DNA of 64,000 bases from Chitiniphilus purpureus (GTDB lineage: Bacteria > Pseudomonadota > Gammaproteobacteria > Burkholderiales > Chitinibacteraceae), in the NCBI RefSeq assembly GCF_025642115.1, contig NZ_CP106753.1, positions 3,123,501 through 3,187,500 on the forward strand, written 5' to 3'. The notes beneath the pieces are model-generated. The model was not told the DNA's origin. It searched no databases and worked only from the letters and a program-made list of their open reading frames with translations. Of the stretch, positions 8,321 through 16,646 are shown piece by piece. Position numbers and translations under genes: made by a program. Each line of letters opens with the position of its first letter. Within the stretch, counting starts at the first letter, position 1.

Positions 8321-9247
8321 ATGTTGAAACTGGATGCAATCGCCGGCTTTGTCGCGGTGGCCGAATCGCGCTCGATCAGCGCGGCGGCGCGGCGGCTGCG
8401 TCTGTCCAAATCGGTGGTCAGCGCGCGGCTGGCCGATCTGGAACAGACACTGGGCACCAGCCTGCTGCACCGTACGACACGCAAGCTCAGCCTGACCGAG
8501 GACGGTGCGGCATTCCTCGAACGCGCGACGCGCATCCTGCATGAGGTGGAGGCTGCCACCAGTGAGCTGGCCGAACGACGCGGCGAACTGGTCGGCCCGC
8601 TGCGCATCTCGGCGCCGGTCACCTTCGGACGCATGCACCTGGGGCCCGCGCTCTACCCGCTGCTGGCGCGGCACCCGCGGCTGGAACTGACACTGGAGCT
8701 GGACGATAGACGGGTCGACGCCGCCGCCGACGGCTACGACGCAGTGGTGCGCCATGGTGTGCTCGACGACAGCCGGCTGGTGGCCTGGCACCTCGCCCCC
8801 AGCCAGCGCCTGCTGGTGGCTTCGCCCGACTACCTGGCCCGCCACGGCACGCCGCACGATCTTGAGACGCTCGGCCGGCATCGCGGCATCTTCTACCTCA
8901 ACCGCGGGGCGGCCGACTGGCGCCTGCAGGCACCGGACGGCCCGGTTTCGGTGCAGGCGGCCACGGCGCTGCGGGTGAACAACGGCGACCTGAGCCGCGA
9001 CGCCGCCATTGCCGGGCTGGGCATCGCACTGCTGCCCAGCTTCATCGTCGGCGACGCACTGCTTGCCGGCAGCCTGCACCGCATCGACGTCGGCGCCCTG
9101 CCGGCCCCCGAATCCCTCTACGTCGCAAGCCCCGTCGGACGCCGGGCGTCAGCCAAGCTGCGCGCCCTGGTCGACTGCCTGCGGCAGGCGATCGGCGATC
9201 CGCCTTATTGGGATGCATTCCGCCGGATCGATGCCCCGTCCAGTTGA
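8321..9247 (+). CDS. LysR-family transcriptional regulator
   Basis: The 308-residue protein has the LysR layout: an N-terminal winged helix-turn-helix (residues about 1-60, with SISAAARRLRLSKSVVSARL as recognition region) and a LysR substrate-binding domain. The C-terminal half resembles the DsdC/CrgA-like subgroup (RISAPVTFGRMHL, GLGIALLPSF). It is divergent from the SDR gene with a 179-bp gap that holds a palindromic site, the usual arrangement for a LysR regulator and its target. The inducer is unknown. Confidence 0.93.
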   Translation: MLKLDAIAGFVAVAESRSISAAARRLRLSKSVVSARLADLEQTLGTSLLHRTTRKLSLTEDGAAFLERATRILHEVEAATSELAERRGELVGPLRISAPVTFGRMHLGPALYPLLARHPRLELTLELDDRRVDAAADGYDAVVRHGVLDDSRLVAWHLAPSQRLLVASPDYLARHGTPHDLETLGRHRGIFYLNRGAADWRLQAPDGPVSVQAATALRVNNGDLSRDAAIAGLGIALLPSFIVGDALLAGSLHRIDVGALPAPESLYVASPVGRRASAKLRALVDCLRQAIGDPPYWDAFRRIDAPSS

Positions 9248-9343
9248 CGGGGTCCGCCTGCACCGGGATCGGGAAAGAATAGGCGTCATAGGCAGCTCGG
9301 CGCAGGCGGCACAGACTGCAGCATTCGAAGCCGCCTGGGACAG

Positions 9344-10995
9344 TGCGGCATCAGCGGTCCCTTTGGTTCCGGCATGGCCCCCAGCTTCAATGCACTAGGT
9401 GGTGTGGCCGGTGCCATGGGCGTCACCAATTCCACGATGGGTATGCTCTTGAATGGCACGGTCGGCAATATGGCAATGCAGGGTGCAAACGCGCTGACTG
9501 GCATACAGGAAAAGTTCAGCTGAGCATGGCTACAGCCGCAATCATGGCGCCGGTGGGCTCAGGCGATGAGCTGGTTGGTGCTCTGGCACGCAATACACGC
9601 GTGGCTGGCGTGGCTGAGCCGAAGCCGGAGGTCGAGGCGTTTACCTTGACCAATGGTGTGGGCGAACAGGTAGGAGCAAGCAGCCTGACTGATGCGCAAT
9701 GCAGGGCAATGGAGATGGGCTATGGGCCGCTCAGTGCCGGAGCTGCTGAAATGGCGATCAATGCTGGGCCACGCAATTTAGGGACTATGATGGATGTGCG
9801 CAGCGTATTTGGCGAGGGGTGGAACCCGATTGATGCTGAAGCAATGAATCCCGACTTCAATCGGCCTGTGGTGAACCCAGCCAGTATCCCGCGCACCGGA
9901 GCGCGAGCCAGCAAGCCCACCGCCAAGCAGCAAGTGGCTGCAACCCTGAACAAGATGAACTTGCTGGATCTTCTATCAGACCCTAGGCCAATTCAGGCAA
10001 GTCTACATAAGGTGAAACAGCAACTCAGGGAGATGGGAGGCGTAGTTGCCAAATCAATTGAGGCGCAGCCTGCCTATGCAGATAACCGCGTTTCCGGGGA
10101 GCGGCTCGCAGAACAACTGCATGTGGATACACCGCATTACTTTAGAGATCGTTACCTGGAAGTGACCAGTGCAGCTGACCAAGCCAGAGGGAATGGCGAT
10201 TGGCTGGGGGTGGTAAAGAATACAGCAAAAGGTACAGCATACTTGCTGCCTGCAGCGGCAGACATGATCGCCGAGGTCGTTGTCAATACACCTTCCCGCG
10301 TAGTAGCAGGTGGGACAAAGATTGGCTACCATGCTGCAGAGTTCAACCGTGCTGATAATATGGACGACAGGGTGTTGGCAGGTTTGAATATAACTGCGCA
10401 TTCGTCATTGACCTTTATTGATGCGGTAGGCTTGGCAGCACCTTTTGAGCAGACATTGGTAAACGGAGGCCGGTGGGTTGGCAGTAAGGTGGCATCAATT
10501 TGGGAGCGGGGGTTTGTTGCAAACAGTGGGTTGACGATCGCAGCTAATCCTGCAAATGGCAATCCGGCTGCTATTGCTCGTGGTATTGGTACTTTAAATA
10601 CCCGGCAGACAACTGTTCTTGAGCAACTCTCGGATTAGGATTCGTGGACAATCACCAACAAGGCGTTTGGTCAGAATGATTTGGCTGCTTTAACTGCAGC
10701 CACTGGTGATGAATTCGCCATGTTTTCTACCGGCGGTCGTCGATTAATTATTCGCGGCGATGCTGGCTCTGTGCCTATCAGCCCTAAGATGGCGACCAAT
10801 TTAGCCAATCAGGGATGGCGTTGGTCATCACACGTTCATCCAGGTTTTGACTCTGGCGTTTTGCGTTCGTCAATCGGAGACCGAGCTGTGCTGGATGCAA
10901 TGGGCGGCAATCAAGGCGCAATCTTCAACTCACTCGGCCAGCGGCGTCTATTTACGCCGGCAGGCGACAGCCTGAATGGATGGACACCATGGTAA
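9344..10995 (+). pseudogene. Decayed CdiA/haemagglutinin-type toxin module 1 (JAB-like C-terminus)
   Basis: This is the remnant of the C-terminal part of a large exoprotein. A Gly/Ala-rich segment ending ALTGIQEKFS reads in frame 2 and stops at TGA 9521. The reading then continues in frame 1 from SMATAAIMAP, and one extra G in the TGAGC stretch would restore a normal KFSWS junction. Frame 1 runs to TAG at 10636-10638, after which the same frame is open to 10995. The last segment has a Glu (GDEF), then HVHPG and SIGD, the E/HxHP/SxxD pattern of JAB/JAMM metallopeptidase-like toxins. No N-terminal secretion domain is present. It is an orphan toxin cassette inactivated by at least a frameshift and a nonsense codon, unless TAG is read through. 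Confidence 0.75.
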
Positions 10996-11270
10996 TGACG
11001 AAAAACCTATTGAAGCTTGCTGAAATGGAAGTCATTGCCAAGAAAGCAATGTTCGAGGCTTTACGAGACTATCCCAAGCCAAGTGAAGGGCTTGAAAACC
11101 TAACTCTTGGCTCTGGAATAACTGATTCAGCGGGGATTTTCGAACTCTATCTTGCTGGCGAGCGGCCGCAAGATGCCAGGGTGCTTAGCCGTGCTACCGT
11201 TGACCGAAGTAGCGGGGAAGTGCATGTCGAGGTCTTTCTAGACAAGCCTCTGTTCTCTGCTAGCTCGTAA
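10980..11270 (+). CDS. Putative immunity protein for toxin module 1
   Basis: This small acidic protein (96 residues from the first ATG) directly follows and overlaps the toxin module, the standard position for a cognate immunity gene. Three in-frame ATGs are possible (10980, 10989, 10995); the last forms a TAATG overlap with the toxin stop, which would couple translation, and no strong ribosome binding site separates them. The sequence has a helical N-terminal half and a strand-rich C-terminal half (ATVDRSSGEVHVEVF). I do not recognise the family. It appears intact although the toxin frame is broken, as expected if protection is kept longer than the weapon. Confidence 0.65.
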   Translation: MDTMVMTKNLLKLAEMEVIAKKAMFEALRDYPKPSEGLENLTLGSGITDSAGIFELYLAGERPQDARVLSRATVDRSSGEVHVEVFLDKPLFSASS

Positions 11271-11599
11271 CGCAACAACAGGGGACAGCCCACGATTCTT
11301 GTGTAAACCCGAAGCCTTCCCCGCATGCATCCCTTGCTCTGCCTCGCCGTGTCCCCCGGCACGGGCCGGCGAGGCCAATCGCACCTTACAGGCCCTGATC
11401 CTGCCCACAGCCTGTTCTCGGTTTTGACCGATTGCTTGACCTACTTCCTGACCTACATTCGAACTCCTTTCTGAACTACATTCCGGACTACTTCCTGACC
11501 TATCCCAGCGCCCCGGCGTAACCCCCCCCTGCCTTCGCCCTTCATGTTGACCCGCATCCAGGTGGTGTTCCCGGGAGACCTGCACCCCTACATTTTTGA
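11271..11599. other. Gap between immunity 1 and toxin module 2
   Basis: There is no convincing gene here. From about 11411 it is the start of the long direct repeat also found at 13885. It contains the 12-bp degenerate tandem repeat at 11438-11497 and a short open stretch that could encode the tail of a lost protein ending in a Tyr-rich repeat followed by TAA. Confidence 0.6.
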
Positions 11600-12150
11600 T
11601 CACACACCACACCCCCCTCGGTTGCCCCCGCCAACCCGCGCAGCTCTTGGCTGAACAACTACTACAACAGTACCCAGACCTTCCAGCCGTATAGTGCCGA
11701 GCGCATCGTGGGCGATCTGAGCCCCAAGCTGCCCGACCCGCCACCACCACCCAAGAGCCGCTGCCAGAAGATCGGGCAGATCGTGATGGTGGCCGTGGCT
11801 GTAGTGGTCACCGCGGTGACCTATGGCGCAGCCAGTGGGGCGATCGGGGCGGCAGCGGCCTCGTCAGCATCGTCAGCCGCCATTGCAGGGGGTGCGGGTT
11901 CGTTGGCCGCCACAGGTGCGGGCATCAACGGCGGTGACATCGCCGCTGGCGCACTGAGCGGTGCGGTCAGCGCCTGGAGTACCGAATGGTTCAACCGGCA
12001 AATGGTGCTTGGCGAGGTCTCTAAAAATACCCGCGATCAGGTTCTGCCTTATCTTAGCCAGCTAGGGAGCGGGATTGCCGGGGCCATTGCCGGGGTGGAT
12101 GTGACGGCGGCCGGGGCTGCGGGTTTCAATCAGGCTGAATACAATTACAA
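11411..12150 (+). repeat. Long direct repeat, copy A
   Basis: The stretch 11411-11989 matches 13885-14466 closely base for base, with scattered substitutions. Similarity continues, lower but clear at protein level, to the AGAAGFNQAEYN motif at about 12150 (AGAAGYNQAQYN in copy B). It covers a non-coding leader and the conserved pre-toxin part of modules 2 and 3. The likely origin is duplication or recombination of toxin cassettes; the second copy runs from 13885 to about 14620. Confidence 0.85.
11438..11497 (+). repeat. 12-bp degenerate tandem repeat in copy A leader
   Basis: Five consecutive 12-bp units resemble RACYTACWTTCC. One frame encodes a four-residue repeat of the kind NYxP/DYFL that ends at a TAA shortly after. 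The same array is present at 13911-13970. Confidence 0.55.
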
Positions 12151-13222
12151 ACTTCATGCATTTGAACCAAGCATCATCCGCGACTTGGCGAAGGCAAGTG
12201 ATGGAAAATTCTCCGAGGACGAGTTACGTAGGGCCTACGCGATCGCATATCGCCGACAAGAAAGTTGGTCCAGTAAAGAAGCGGTGCCCGAAGGGGTGGC
12301 AGCCGTGCTTGGCGAGGATCAACGCTATCATGAAATGGTTATTACCTCTGAAGGCGCAATCGACTACATCAAGGACAACTATTAGACCATTCTAGGGAAG
12401 TCTATTAGGGCCAATCTTGGGAAAAGTGCGGGGCGCGCGCTTCAATCGTTTACTGATGGAATTGCACCATTGTCAATCCCTGGGGTATAGCAGAAGATTG
12501 ATGCATTCAACGAGAGAATGGGTGACTGGGCCGTTGCTGGCGGCACGGATCGGAAAGTGGTGGCTGCCATTGTTGTGGCAGGCACCACGGTATTCATTCC
12601 AACCAATGCGATTGATTTGATTCCAGGAGGAAAGCCAGTCAGGAGAGGTGCAATTGCTGGGGAGTTGGTGTATCGTCCTACCTCAAAGCTGGTGTCACGT
12701 GTATCGGCTCGGGCTGAAGTTGTTGATGCCGCCAGGGTAAGAGTTGCAAACAGCGCAATTGCGGTTGAGCAAGTTGGCCTTACTAAGCTCGCCTTGCCGC
12801 GCACACCAGGGCTGGGAGCCACATCTACCACGTCTGAACTACTTCAGTCAGGGGCTATTCCTGATCGAGAAGGCGTTGTTTTAACTCAGCGAACGGTGTC
12901 ATTTAATGACATTTGGAAGTTTTCAGATAATTCCGGCGTTGAGTTCATGCTTACCCGCGAAAATCGTAACTTTGTTCTGCGAAGCGGCTTGCCAACTAGC
13001 GTATCAGTACTTGGTGGCGTTCGTCCCATAGTTCATACCCATCCGGTAGACGCTGACGGACTGAATAGCCTGTTACCGTCAAGAGCGGACATTAATGTGC
13101 TCAATGATTATTGGGCACGCAATCCGACGCTTTCGCGTCCGGTATCTCAAATCATTACTGGCCCCGATCAAACCACGATTTTTCGGGCCACTGGCATTGA
13201 CCAATGGAGGAAGCCAAAGTGA
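11600..13222 (+). pseudogene. CdiA/haemagglutinin-type toxin module 2 with two in-frame TAG codons (JAB-like C-terminus)
   Basis: One frame is open from 11600 to 13222 except for TAG at 12383-12385 and TAG at 12488-12490. It starts with WLNNYYNSTQ, then a Pro-rich LPDPPPPPKS, a hydrophobic Ala/Val/Gly-rich region, and AGAAGFNQAEYN, which occupies the place of the VENN-type boundary of CdiA proteins. After the second TAG come a Gly-rich pretoxin part and a toxin end with Glu (GVEF), HTHP and SRAD, the JAB/JAMM-like pattern shared with module 1. The most plausible restored codon at both stops is CAG (Gln). GTG 11708 and ATG 12518 are the only useful starts of the separate pieces. No secretion signal is present. 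Confidence 0.75.
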
Positions 13223-13479
13223 GCGAATTTGATGTGCAAGAATATTTATTAAGCCATGCTCCACTTGATCAGTTTTATATTTTCATTCCGCCGGGAGGTG
13301 CTGGTCCGCTGGTTAAGTTCTTTGACGATATGGGAATGTCATGGAATCTGATGGAGGATGATGATGGCGCTGTTGCTCAAGTAGTCAAATTTTTAAAATG
13401 CCGGGGGGTTAAGACCTTTGAGGACTATGAGGATTTATTGGAGTTTGAGCGGAGTGAGGGAACATCAGCGCCGCATTGA
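13219..13479 (+). CDS. Putative immunity protein for toxin module 2
   Basis: The GTG at 13219 overlaps the toxin TGA and has GGAGG 8 nt upstream, so it is preferred to the ATG 15 nt earlier. The 86-residue product is strongly acidic (an MEDDDGA stretch and a Glu/Asp-rich tail), with an aromatic YIFIPPGG segment. Small acidic proteins directly after a toxin module are typical immunity proteins. The family is not recognised. It is intact although the toxin frame upstream is interrupted. It is AT-richer than the genome around it. Confidence 0.65.
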   Translation: MSEFDVQEYLLSHAPLDQFYIFIPPGGAGPLVKFFDDMGMSWNLMEDDDGAVAQVVKFLKCRGVKTFEDYEDLLEFERSEGTSAPH

Positions 13480-13626
13480 CGACCGTACGGCGGATTCGCG
13501 AAGCAATCCGCCATGAATCGAAGAGCGTTGCGGCGAATTATCTGCGGTCGGTTGGCGAAGGATTGAGTTTTCCGTGCCTTCGGCACCCATGTTTCCCATG
13601 TGCGTTCCGCCGCGCCCACGTGTTCA

Positions 13627-13650
13627 TTTCTTTTGACTCGCCAAAAGAAA
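13627..13650. repeat. Perfect 9-bp inverted repeat
   Basis: TTTCTTTTG and CAAAAGAAA with a 6-nt loop. On RNA it gives a stable hairpin, but it lacks a terminator tail. It is part of the intergenic element between the toxin modules. Confidence 0.6.
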
Positions 13651-13851
13651 CGAACCAAAGAAAACGCGACCCCGTGCCTTGCAGCCCTCCGGGCTGCCCT
13701 AAGTCGGTCGCGAGCCTCAGGTCTCGCTCCACTCCCTCGGCGCTTGGCAAAGGGGAGGAAAACCAGCGCGGCTGCCGTGAACTGGTATGGTTGCGACCGT
13801 GCTGCGAGCAAAACCGTACGCCCGTACGGCGGATTCGTGAAGCCTTGTAGG

Positions 13852-13874
13852 GCGGGTTGGCCTCATCAACCCGC
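13852..13874. repeat. 8-bp inverted repeat near start of repeat copy B
   Basis: GCGGGTTG and CAACCCGC with a 7-nt loop, 11 nt before the region where copy B of the long direct repeat begins. It may mark the junction of the cassette. Confidence 0.5.
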
Positions 13875-13884
13875 GCGGAACCTG

Positions 13885-14620
13885 CCTGTTCTGGCTTTGA
13901 CCGATTGCTTGACCTACTTCCTGACCTACATTCGAACTACTTTGTGAACTACATTCCGGACTACTTCCAGACCTATCCCGCCGCCCCGGCGTAAAACTCC
14001 ACCCCCTGCCTTCGCCCTTCATGTTGACCCGCATCCAGTCGGTGTTCGCGGGAGACCCGCACCCCTACATTTTTGATCACACACCACACCACCCTCGGTT
14101 GCCCCCGCCAACCCGCGCCGCTCTTGGCTGAACAACTACTACAACAGCACCCAGACCTTCCGACCGTACAGTGCCGAGCGCATCGTGGGCGATCTGAGCA
14201 CCAAGCTGCCCGACCCGCCGCCATCACCCAAGAGCCGCTGCCAGAAGATAGGGCAGATCGTGATGGTGGCCGTGGCTGTGGTGGTCACCGCGGTGACCTA
14301 TTTTGCAGCCAGTGGGGCGATCGGGGCTGCAGCGACCTCATCAGCATCGTCAGCCGCCATTGCAGGGTGTGCAGGTTCGGTGGCCGCCGCCGTCGCGGGC
14401 ATCAACGGCGGTGACATCGCTGCTGGGGCACTGGGCGGCGCGGTCAGCGCCTGGAGTACCGAATGGATTGACGAGCAAATGCTGTTGTCTGGCGCCAGCT
14501 ACGAAACGCGCCAAGTGACCCTGCCTTACCTGTCACAGTTGACAAGCGGTGTTGCCGCTGCAGTGGCTGGTGTCGATGTCACTACTGCTGGAGCTGCCGG
14601 ATATAACCAGGCGCAGTACA
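13885..14620 (+). repeat. Long direct repeat, copy B
   Basis: This is the partner of 11411-12150, with the same leader, the 12-bp tandem array (13911-13970) and the same conserved coding start of the toxin module. The match is near-identical to 14466 and weaker to about 14620, after which modules 2 and 3 have unrelated toxin ends. Confidence 0.85.
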
Positions 14621-15507
14621 ACCGAATGCTGCACTCAAGTGAAATTGAGATGCTGTACAAGATCGCGCCAAACAACCCAGAATATCGGGCTCGTCTATTC
14701 AAGCAGGCGTTAAGACAGGTCGATTCGCGTTGGTTGGCAACCGACAAGCTTTGGGACGAAGAGGCAAGCGCTACGCTGCAAGCATACAAACGCAGCGTGC
14801 TCGACAAGAACGGGGGGCTGGTATACGCGCCAGACGGCATGCCTTTGGTCGCTTTTGTGGCAACCCCCACCCAGAAGCAACATTCGGAGTATTTTGCAGA
14901 GACCTTAAGTACCTACAAGCAAGACTACTTGTTTGCGGCACAGACCCGGTTTGGGCGGCCATTGGCGGAAATCAATCAAGCGCGTAGGCTGGCTGGGGAT
15001 GTGGCTGTTGGCTTGACCCCAGTGGTCGGACAGGTTGCTTCGCTATACACGTTGATTCAAGGAAGAAGCGCACTGACCGGTGAAGAGGAATCGCGGTGGA
15101 TGGCAGCCCTTGGTTTGGTATTGCCAGGTGCGGCCAAGGTAGTGCAGAAGGTTAAGCAGGCGAATACGGTAAGACAGGTTGCAAACAAGGTAGGCGGGGT
15201 TGCAATTAATGGCTCTGTTGTAGGGGTGAGAGGTAGTTCAGTCTTAGGGCATAGCCCGAGGAAGGGCACGACCTTCGGCCCGCAAAGCGACATAGATTTT
15301 TTTGTTGAAAGCGCGAAGCTGACTCAGGGCTACAGCACTTCAAAGAACATCCCTGGCTTTGTAATTCCCAAGAAAATATTGCCTGACTATCCTGCTTTGG
15401 CAGACTGGTCGAAAACGTGGAGCAGCACGTTAAAACGGGATGTGACACCTGGGGCTTTTGTGCCGGGTACTGTTCCTAATGAGGTGGCAATCCTATTCAA
15501 GAGATAA
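14185..15507 (+). CDS. Orphan CdiA/haemagglutinin-type toxin module 3 (PT-TG-like region, nucleotidyltransferase-like toxin)
   Basis: This 440-residue frame is intact; protein similarity to module 2 extends upstream to 14077, but the only usable start is GTG 14185. After the shared Pro-rich and hydrophobic region and the AGAAGYNQAQYN boundary comes LTPVVGQ...ALTGEEESRW...LGLVLPGA, which resembles the PT-TG pretoxin domain. The C-terminus has RGSSVLGHS followed by SDIDFFV, the Gly-Ser...Asp-x-Asp pattern of nucleotidyltransferases, so the toxin could modify RNA, a nucleotide or a protein. No secretion domain is present. It is either a silent cassette that could recombine onto a full-length exoprotein, or a remnant. 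It is followed 2 nt later by its immunity gene. Confidence 0.75.
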   Translation: MGDLSTKLPDPPPSPKSRCQKIGQIVMVAVAVVVTAVTYFAASGAIGAAATSSASSAAIAGCAGSVAAAVAGINGGDIAAGALGGAVSAWSTEWIDEQMLLSGASYETRQVTLPYLSQLTSGVAAAVAGVDVTTAGAAGYNQAQYNRMLHSSEIEMLYKIAPNNPEYRARLFKQALRQVDSRWLATDKLWDEEASATLQAYKRSVLDKNGGLVYAPDGMPLVAFVATPTQKQHSEYFAETLSTYKQDYLFAAQTRFGRPLAEINQARRLAGDVAVGLTPVVGQVASLYTLIQGRSALTGEEESRWMAALGLVLPGAAKVVQKVKQANTVRQVANKVGGVAINGSVVGVRGSSVLGHSPRKGTTFGPQSDIDFFVESAKLTQGYSTSKNIPGFVIPKKILPDYPALADWSKTWSSTLKRDVTPGAFVPGTVPNEVAILFKR

Positions 15508-15509
15508 GC

Positions 15510-15863
15510 ATGCAGACTATAAATTTTATGTGCGCAGATGAGCAGTCGGCAGACCTTGCCGAATTTGCGCAGCGTGTGTTTAGTGCGCTTGATGTGATGG
15601 ACAGCATCGAGCGCACCAGTAGTAACTATCTTGACGAAAGATATTTCGTCGGAAGCGTCGGTGGTGGGCAACTAACAGTTGCCTTGTCAGATGAAAGTGG
15701 CTTTGACGACTTGCCTTACTGGCTGTCGGTTGAGGCGGAAACTGCCAGCAATATTCCAGCGCACTTGGACGCTCTTATTAAAGAGAGGCTGCGTGCAGCG
15801 GGGGTACGCTTCGCAAAAATAGAGAGCTTTGGCAAGAAAGACATGCGCAGAGTGGACTACTGA
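15510..15863 (+). CDS. Putative immunity protein for toxin module 3
   Basis: The gene starts 2 nt after the toxin stop, so it is translationally linked to it. The 117-residue acidic product has no signal peptide and no recognised motif; predicted strands around [17 protein letters not shown] and a C-terminal helix are visible. Position and size make it the cognate immunity protein. Its last 7 nt overlap the 3' end of the convergent exonuclease gene. Confidence 0.7.
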   Translation: MQTINFMCADEQSADLAEFAQRVFSALDVMDSIERTSSNYLDERYFVGSVGGGQLTVALSDESGFDDLPYWLSVEAETASNIPAHLDALIKERLRAAGVRFAKIESFGKKDMRRVDY

Positions 15864-16411
15864 CGTCTGTTTAGCATGTTACAAAACAAAGCCCCTTGCT
15901 CAATTGCATCATCGAGTGCGATATGGTTGTGGGGCAGCGGATCAAACCATTCTCTTGGCATGTTTCGTTTAGTCGCTTCTCGATAATCTGTCTTGAGCAA
16001 AGCCATAGCCAGGGTCTTCATGTCCAAGGCTGAGTGCGAGAACGGACTTTCGCCCGCGAAGCGGATCAAGTACCAATAGACGAACATGAAATCGAAGCCT
16101 GCCGGGTAAGCCACGAAGACTGGTTTGCCCGGCAATTTTTTTAGCCACGCCACGTAGTCGACCATTGCTTGCTCTGGTGGCAGGCAATCCTTACGGCATG
16201 CATCCCATGCGGGTTGATTCTGTGCCCACCACGCCATGGTTTCAGGATGTCCAGTTGCTCCCGGCAGCGTTTCGAGATTGGCAGAAAACGTCCCGATCAA
16301 GGTTTTATCAGCAAGGTAGGCGGCTGACCCGAAGCTCAGCATCGAGTGGGGGCCGGGGATGGGGCCATCTGACTCCACATCCGTGCTGACATAAATTTCT
16401 GGTTTCGCCAT
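15857..16411 (-). CDS. DEDDh 3'-5' exonuclease (DnaQ/RNase T-like)
   Basis: The 184-residue product shows the DEDDh exonuclease motifs: DVES near the N-terminus (Asp and Glu), Asp in [11 protein letters not shown], and HNHIALDDA near the C-terminus (His and Asp). Such enzymes remove nucleotides from 3' ends of RNA or DNA. The ATG at 16411 has AGAGGAAA upstream. The frame is open much further back but that part overlaps another gene and has no start signal. It converges with the immunity gene and overlaps its 3' end. It marks the edge of the toxin island; whether it belongs to it is unclear. Confidence 0.85.
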   Translation of the reverse strand: MAKPEIYVSTDVESDGPIPGPHSMLSFGSAAYLADKTLIGTFSANLETLPGATGHPETMAWWAQNQPAWDACRKDCLPPEQAMVDYVAWLKKLPGKPVFVAYPAGFDFMFVYWYLIRFAGESPFSHSALDMKTLAMALLKTDYREATKRNMPREWFDPLPHNHIALDDAIEQGALFCNMLNRRQ

Positions 16412-16646
16412 TTCTATTTCCTCTCTTCTGGCTTGACGAACCCAATAGGCTGCTTGGGTGGACCGGGTGGGGTCATCAGCCCGGAAGAAAGTTGCAAACA
16501 GCGCAGGAGGTGGCAGCGCCCCTGTAATTCTGGACCTCTTTGGCGGCTGTACTTCACAGATTCCTAGCGCAATCAATATCGACATTGTTACGAAACAAGG
16601 TATCCATGCGTCTGCGCTGAAGCTCCCAATTAAGCTTGGCAGGTTG

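Larger units (their letters stand above)
13480..13884. repeat. Intergenic repeat element with hairpins between modules 2 and 3
   Basis: No gene is supported. The stretch is bracketed by two copies of CGTACGGCGGATTCG (about 13485 and 13824). Inside lies a perfect 9-bp inverted repeat, TTTCTTTTG/CAAAAGAAA (13627-13650), and near the end GCGGGTTG/CAACCCGC (13852-13874). Short open frames here (for example one with LLTRQKKRTKEN) look like the spurious small proteins often called on such dispersed intergenic repeats. It may be a miniature mobile or REP-like element. Confidence 0.55.

Noticed and set aside
9009..9398. Plus-strand open frame after the LysR gene
   Set aside because: It overlaps the LysR gene in another frame and has no start signal or motif.
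13600..13947. Small open frame with LLTRQKKRTKEN in the intergenic element
   Set aside because: Its sequence derives from the hairpin of a repeat element, not from a conserved gene; similar spurious small proteins are often annotated on such elements.
16412..16646. Open minus-strand frame upstream of the exonuclease ([11 protein letters not shown])
   Set aside because: It is in frame with the exonuclease but has no ribosome binding site and no family match; it may be a chance extension.
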